The translations under genes and the position numbers were made by a program. Below, one piece after another: positions 54,451-56,694 of a DNA stretch of 56,694 nucleotides. Position 1 is the stretch's first letter. Each line of letters opens with the position of its first letter. The notes below the pieces were generated by a model, which saw only the letters and a program-made list of their open reading frames with translations, had not been told where the DNA came from and did not search any database. Source of the stretch: Solirubrobacter ginsenosidimutans (GTDB lineage Bacteria > Actinomycetota > Thermoleophilia > Solirubrobacterales > Solirubrobacteraceae); NCBI RefSeq assembly GCF_027587205.1, contig NZ_JAPDOD010000056.1, positions 1-56,694 on the forward strand. Direction: 5' to 3'.

Positions 54451-55458
54451 CCGTCATCTCGACCTGCGGCGCGTCGAAACCGGGGGCACTTCGACATACC
54501 CGTGTACGTCGCCGACCGCGTTCTACCCGCGCACCGGTACGCGGTAGCGTGCCGACCCGGCCGTGCGAGTGAGGACGCCATCCGGGGTTGTGCCGGAGCG
54601 GGACCGCGCGCAACCGCTGCTGGCGTACGTGTAGGTTTGGCCGGATGCGACAAACCCGCGGAACAGTCGCCATCGGACCAGCGTCTCCCGGCATCTGGCT
54701 GGCGCGGCCGCGGAACTCGGTCGACACCAGCACACCCCGGGCTGCGCCCGTCACGCCCACGCGGCCTGCCCCGCCGTCTGGCTGGTCAGGAGGCCAGCTG
54801 CGGGCGCAGCGTCACCGTGAGCAAGCAAGACTCGACGGCCTGACAGTGCAGGTGCTCCGGCTTCTCGCGAACTCGTGACCGTTCACCCCGGTCAACGCGA
54901 GGCGGCGCCTATCGGGCGCTGAGCGAGCCCGACGTGGTGGCGGTGCTCCGGCCGGCGGAGCGCGACCCGTTGATGAAGCGGCCGCGCGCGGTGAGAGCGC
55001 GTCGTGTCGCGCGCCGTGACGACGCGGTCGTCCATGGCGGGGAACGGCGCACGCGGTTGCGCTGACGCCGATTCCGCGCCGGCCAATTCGAGGCTCCGCC
55101 GGATGTGCCTGCTACGACGTTCGCGGGCGCGGATCGGGACCCGCCGTGACCGCCCACGTGCCGGACGCCGTGGCTTCGGGGAACGATGTCGCGGCAACCA
55201 CCGCCGAGGTCGAAAGCGCCAGGCGTGGTCTCCGCCGCCGCCCGTGGGCGGGTCGAAGGAGCTCTGGCTCAGCAGCCGGGCCGCCGGCGCGGTCGGCGTA
55301 CTGAGTGTCGGCGTCGTCGAAGCGCGCCCGGACGCGGTGGGGCCAGCGCAAGCCATCGTTTCCACACGGCTGATCGTCGGCCGCGCGACTGGGTTTGCCT
55401 CCGACCGCTAGCGCGCTCAGGCGTCGTTCGGAGCAAGATCCGGCTCGCTCGTGGGGCG
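54451..55458. other. About 1 kb without a supportable gene
   Basis: Short open frames exist on both strands, but none has a start signal, a consistent codon bias or a recognisable protein. One scrap (GLTVQVLRLLANS near 54840-54878) recalls the first helix of a LuxR HTH and may be a relic. The stretch appears to be decayed sequence. Confidence 0.55.
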
Positions 55459-55464
55459 TAAGCT
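55459..55464 (+). promoter_or_regulatory. -10 element TAAGCT
   Basis: TAAGCT lies 21 bases before ATG 55486. A transcript starting near 55471 would carry AGGAGGT as its leader. Confidence 0.45.
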
Positions 55465-55485
55465 CGACTCGAAGAGGAGGTGACG

Positions 55486-55623
55486 ATGGCTCACAGCAAG
55501 GAGCCCGCGACGGACGAGCGGATTGTCCGTCTGCTCGAGGAGATCAAGGAGCAGCTCGCCGACATCAGCACGCGGCAGGAGCAGATGGCGCATGACCTGG
55601 CCCGGCTGCTCAAGCACGCGTAG
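55486..55623 (+). CDS. 45-residue small helical protein
   Basis: The frame starts at ATG 55486 behind a perfect AGGAGGT, spaced six bases. It encodes MAHSKEPATDERIVRLLEEI, a second charged helical part (KEQLADISTRQEQMAHD) and LARLLKHA before TAG. The heptad-like pattern suggests a small coiled-coil dimer. Its signal for translation is the best in the window, and it stands intact among decayed genes. Function is unknown. Confidence 0.7.
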   Translation: MAHSKEPATDERIVRLLEEIKEQLADISTRQEQMAHDLARLLKHA

Positions 55624-55657
55624 CGTCGCGTCGCACGCCGACTTCTCGGGTGGCGGG

Positions 55658-56458
55658 TCAAGGCGGCGCTGGGGGCGCCGCCGTTGCTGCCTCGACCGAG
55701 TGGGCCGCTGCGGTCAGTTCGTAGCCGACCGAGTAGCGGACCCGGTGCGCTCGCGCGCCCAGGCCAGCAGTTGGTGCGTGACGCCAGCGGTATCGGCCCT
55801 GAGCAGCAGCGTGAGCTCCTCGATGTGCGCGGCCGGGATCTGCGCGAGCGCGTGCTCGGCGACGGCGATCTGATCGGCCGCGGTGTTGGTGCCTGCGTTG
55901 CCGGGTCGTAGCTCGCCGCCGAGCGCCTTACCGGTCTCGTGCGCGTCGGCGAGCATCGGGTGAAACCCGTAGCCGCCTTTGAACGCGCCGGCCGTGCCCT
56001 CCTTCTCTGAATGAGCGGTGATCAGCGCCCGCGTCGAGATCGATCGTCAACGCCGTCGGGGCGCCGGCCTGCTCCCAGACCCGCGCGCGAGCGATCGCAT
56101 GGACGGCACGCAACCGATCAAGCGCGCCGAGATCTGAGGCGATCATGTCGATCACCCGAAACGCCGTCGACCGCGACGCGACCTCCCCGAAGAGCGCCGC
56201 CTGATCGCTCATCGTCGCCAGCTCAGACAGGCAGTCGCCGCCGTCGGCGAGCACGACCGCGAGATCGCGGAGCACACGACCGGGGTCATGACCGCCCCCG
56301 CGCCGGCGCAGCGGACGCAACCGCGCAGACAACGCCCGCGTCAAGCCCGTCCGCTCCGCTACTCCGACCAGCAACGCGCTACCGGCGTGCGAGACCGATC
56401 CCGCTCCATCCGAGCTGACCTTTAGCGTGGAACGGCGCCCATCGCGCATCACCCGCAA
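55658..56458 (-). pseudogene. IS1380-type transposase remnant
   Basis: The N-terminal half is recognisable: STLKVSSDGAGSVSHAG, HDPGRVLRDLAVVLADGGDCL, FRVIDMIASDLGALDRL and LTIDLDA with the first catalytic Asp. The frame breaks near 56035 and resumes as FHPMLADAHETGKALGGELR and NAGTNTAADQIAV. It breaks again near 55750, continues as RVRYSVGYELTAA and ends at 55658. The C-terminal half is missing, so the IS is dead. Confidence 0.85.
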
Positions 56459-56479
56459 GGTGATCCCCCCGAGTCGAAG

Positions 56480-56694
56480 CCTTCAGCAAGCAGGCCGAGA
56501 TGCGGCCGTCTCCGAAGTTGCCGATGAGCAGATCGCCGGAGAAGCGCCCGAAGCCCGCCGGTGCCTGGGCGAGGCCCCATGGGGCGTTCAGGTGACCGAA
56601 TTGGGCGACGCGGAGCCGGCCGGCGGTGTCAAACGCATCGACGATGCCCAGGCCGCGGCCATGGGCCTCGTCGTCGCTGCCGGCTTGCTGCTTG
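56480..56694 (-). pseudogene. TIGR03118-like secreted protein, interrupted by the IS (5' part outside window)
   Basis: Reading inward from the window edge, the frame gives GRGLGIVDAFDTAGRL, then QFGHLNAPWGLAQAPAGF and FSGDLLIGNFGDGRI, the beta-propeller-like signature of TIGR03118 proteins. Similarity stops near 56490, next to the IS1380 remnant, so the IS, or a later deletion with it, cut the gene. The exact junction is uncertain by about 20 bases. Confidence 0.65.

Noticed and set aside
54451..55458. Several 60-130 codon frames on both strands
   Set aside because: They overlap one another, lack start signals and match no family I can recognise.

Overview
The window is very GC-rich. Dense gene packing, 4-base stop/start overlaps (ATGA, GTGA, TTGA, CTGA), many GTG/TTG starts, secreted proteins with Pro-Thr linkers and large LuxR/ATPase regulators suggest an actinobacterium, most likely of the Solirubrobacter/Conexibacter type (Thermoleophilia). 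The taxon is inferred; nothing here proves it.

Layout. (1) 1-16,988 is a housekeeping block: a very long PAS plus coiled-coil protein (cut by the window edge), ruvX, alaS, a NUDIX hydrolase, mnmA fused to a NifU/IscU-like domain, an anchored and a secreted wall-type protein, then the operon membrane protein - metallo-hydrolase - hisS - aspS and a formimidoyltransferase. (2) 17,038-33,360 holds ordinary accessory genes: MarR/MFS, a small alarmone hydrolase-like HD protein, a haloperoxidase/FAD-oxidase pair, a LuxR ATPase regulator, a three-gene acid-to-alcohol reduction operon resembling EhpF/EhpG, an NCS1 permease and a three-GAF histidine kinase. (3) 33,403-45,482 is a tRNA gene (anticodon CAT) followed by a 12.0-kb integrative mobilizable element bounded by a 48-bp direct repeat of the tRNA 3' part. 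It carries an integrase, a nucleotidyltransferase-like gene, an AbiEi/AbiEii module with visible operators, a cupin, an excisionase-like protein, a MobF relaxase, a membrane pentapeptide-repeat protein and a SIR2-HerA pair. (4) 45,483-46,790 is the decayed integrase of a second, older element at the same attachment site. (5) 46,917-53,870 returns to chromosomal-type genes: a secreted Pro-Thr protein, a second LuxR ATPase regulator, a glycosidase and an allene-oxide-cyclase-like secreted protein, with an IS1182-type remnant between. (6) 54,077-56,694 is decaying: a frameshifted SDR, about 1 kb without a gene, a 45-residue small protein, and an IS1380 remnant next to a broken secreted-protein gene.

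How it works together. The element at the tRNA is a compact defence island: int and xis-like genes for integration and excision, a relaxase for transfer using another element's secretion system, AbiE for addiction or abortive infection, and SIR2-HerA, a known anti-phage NADase/ATPase pair, placed against attR. Outside the island, many genes carry TANNNT about 6-11 bases before the start codon with no Shine-Dalgarno sequence, which points to widespread leaderless transcription.
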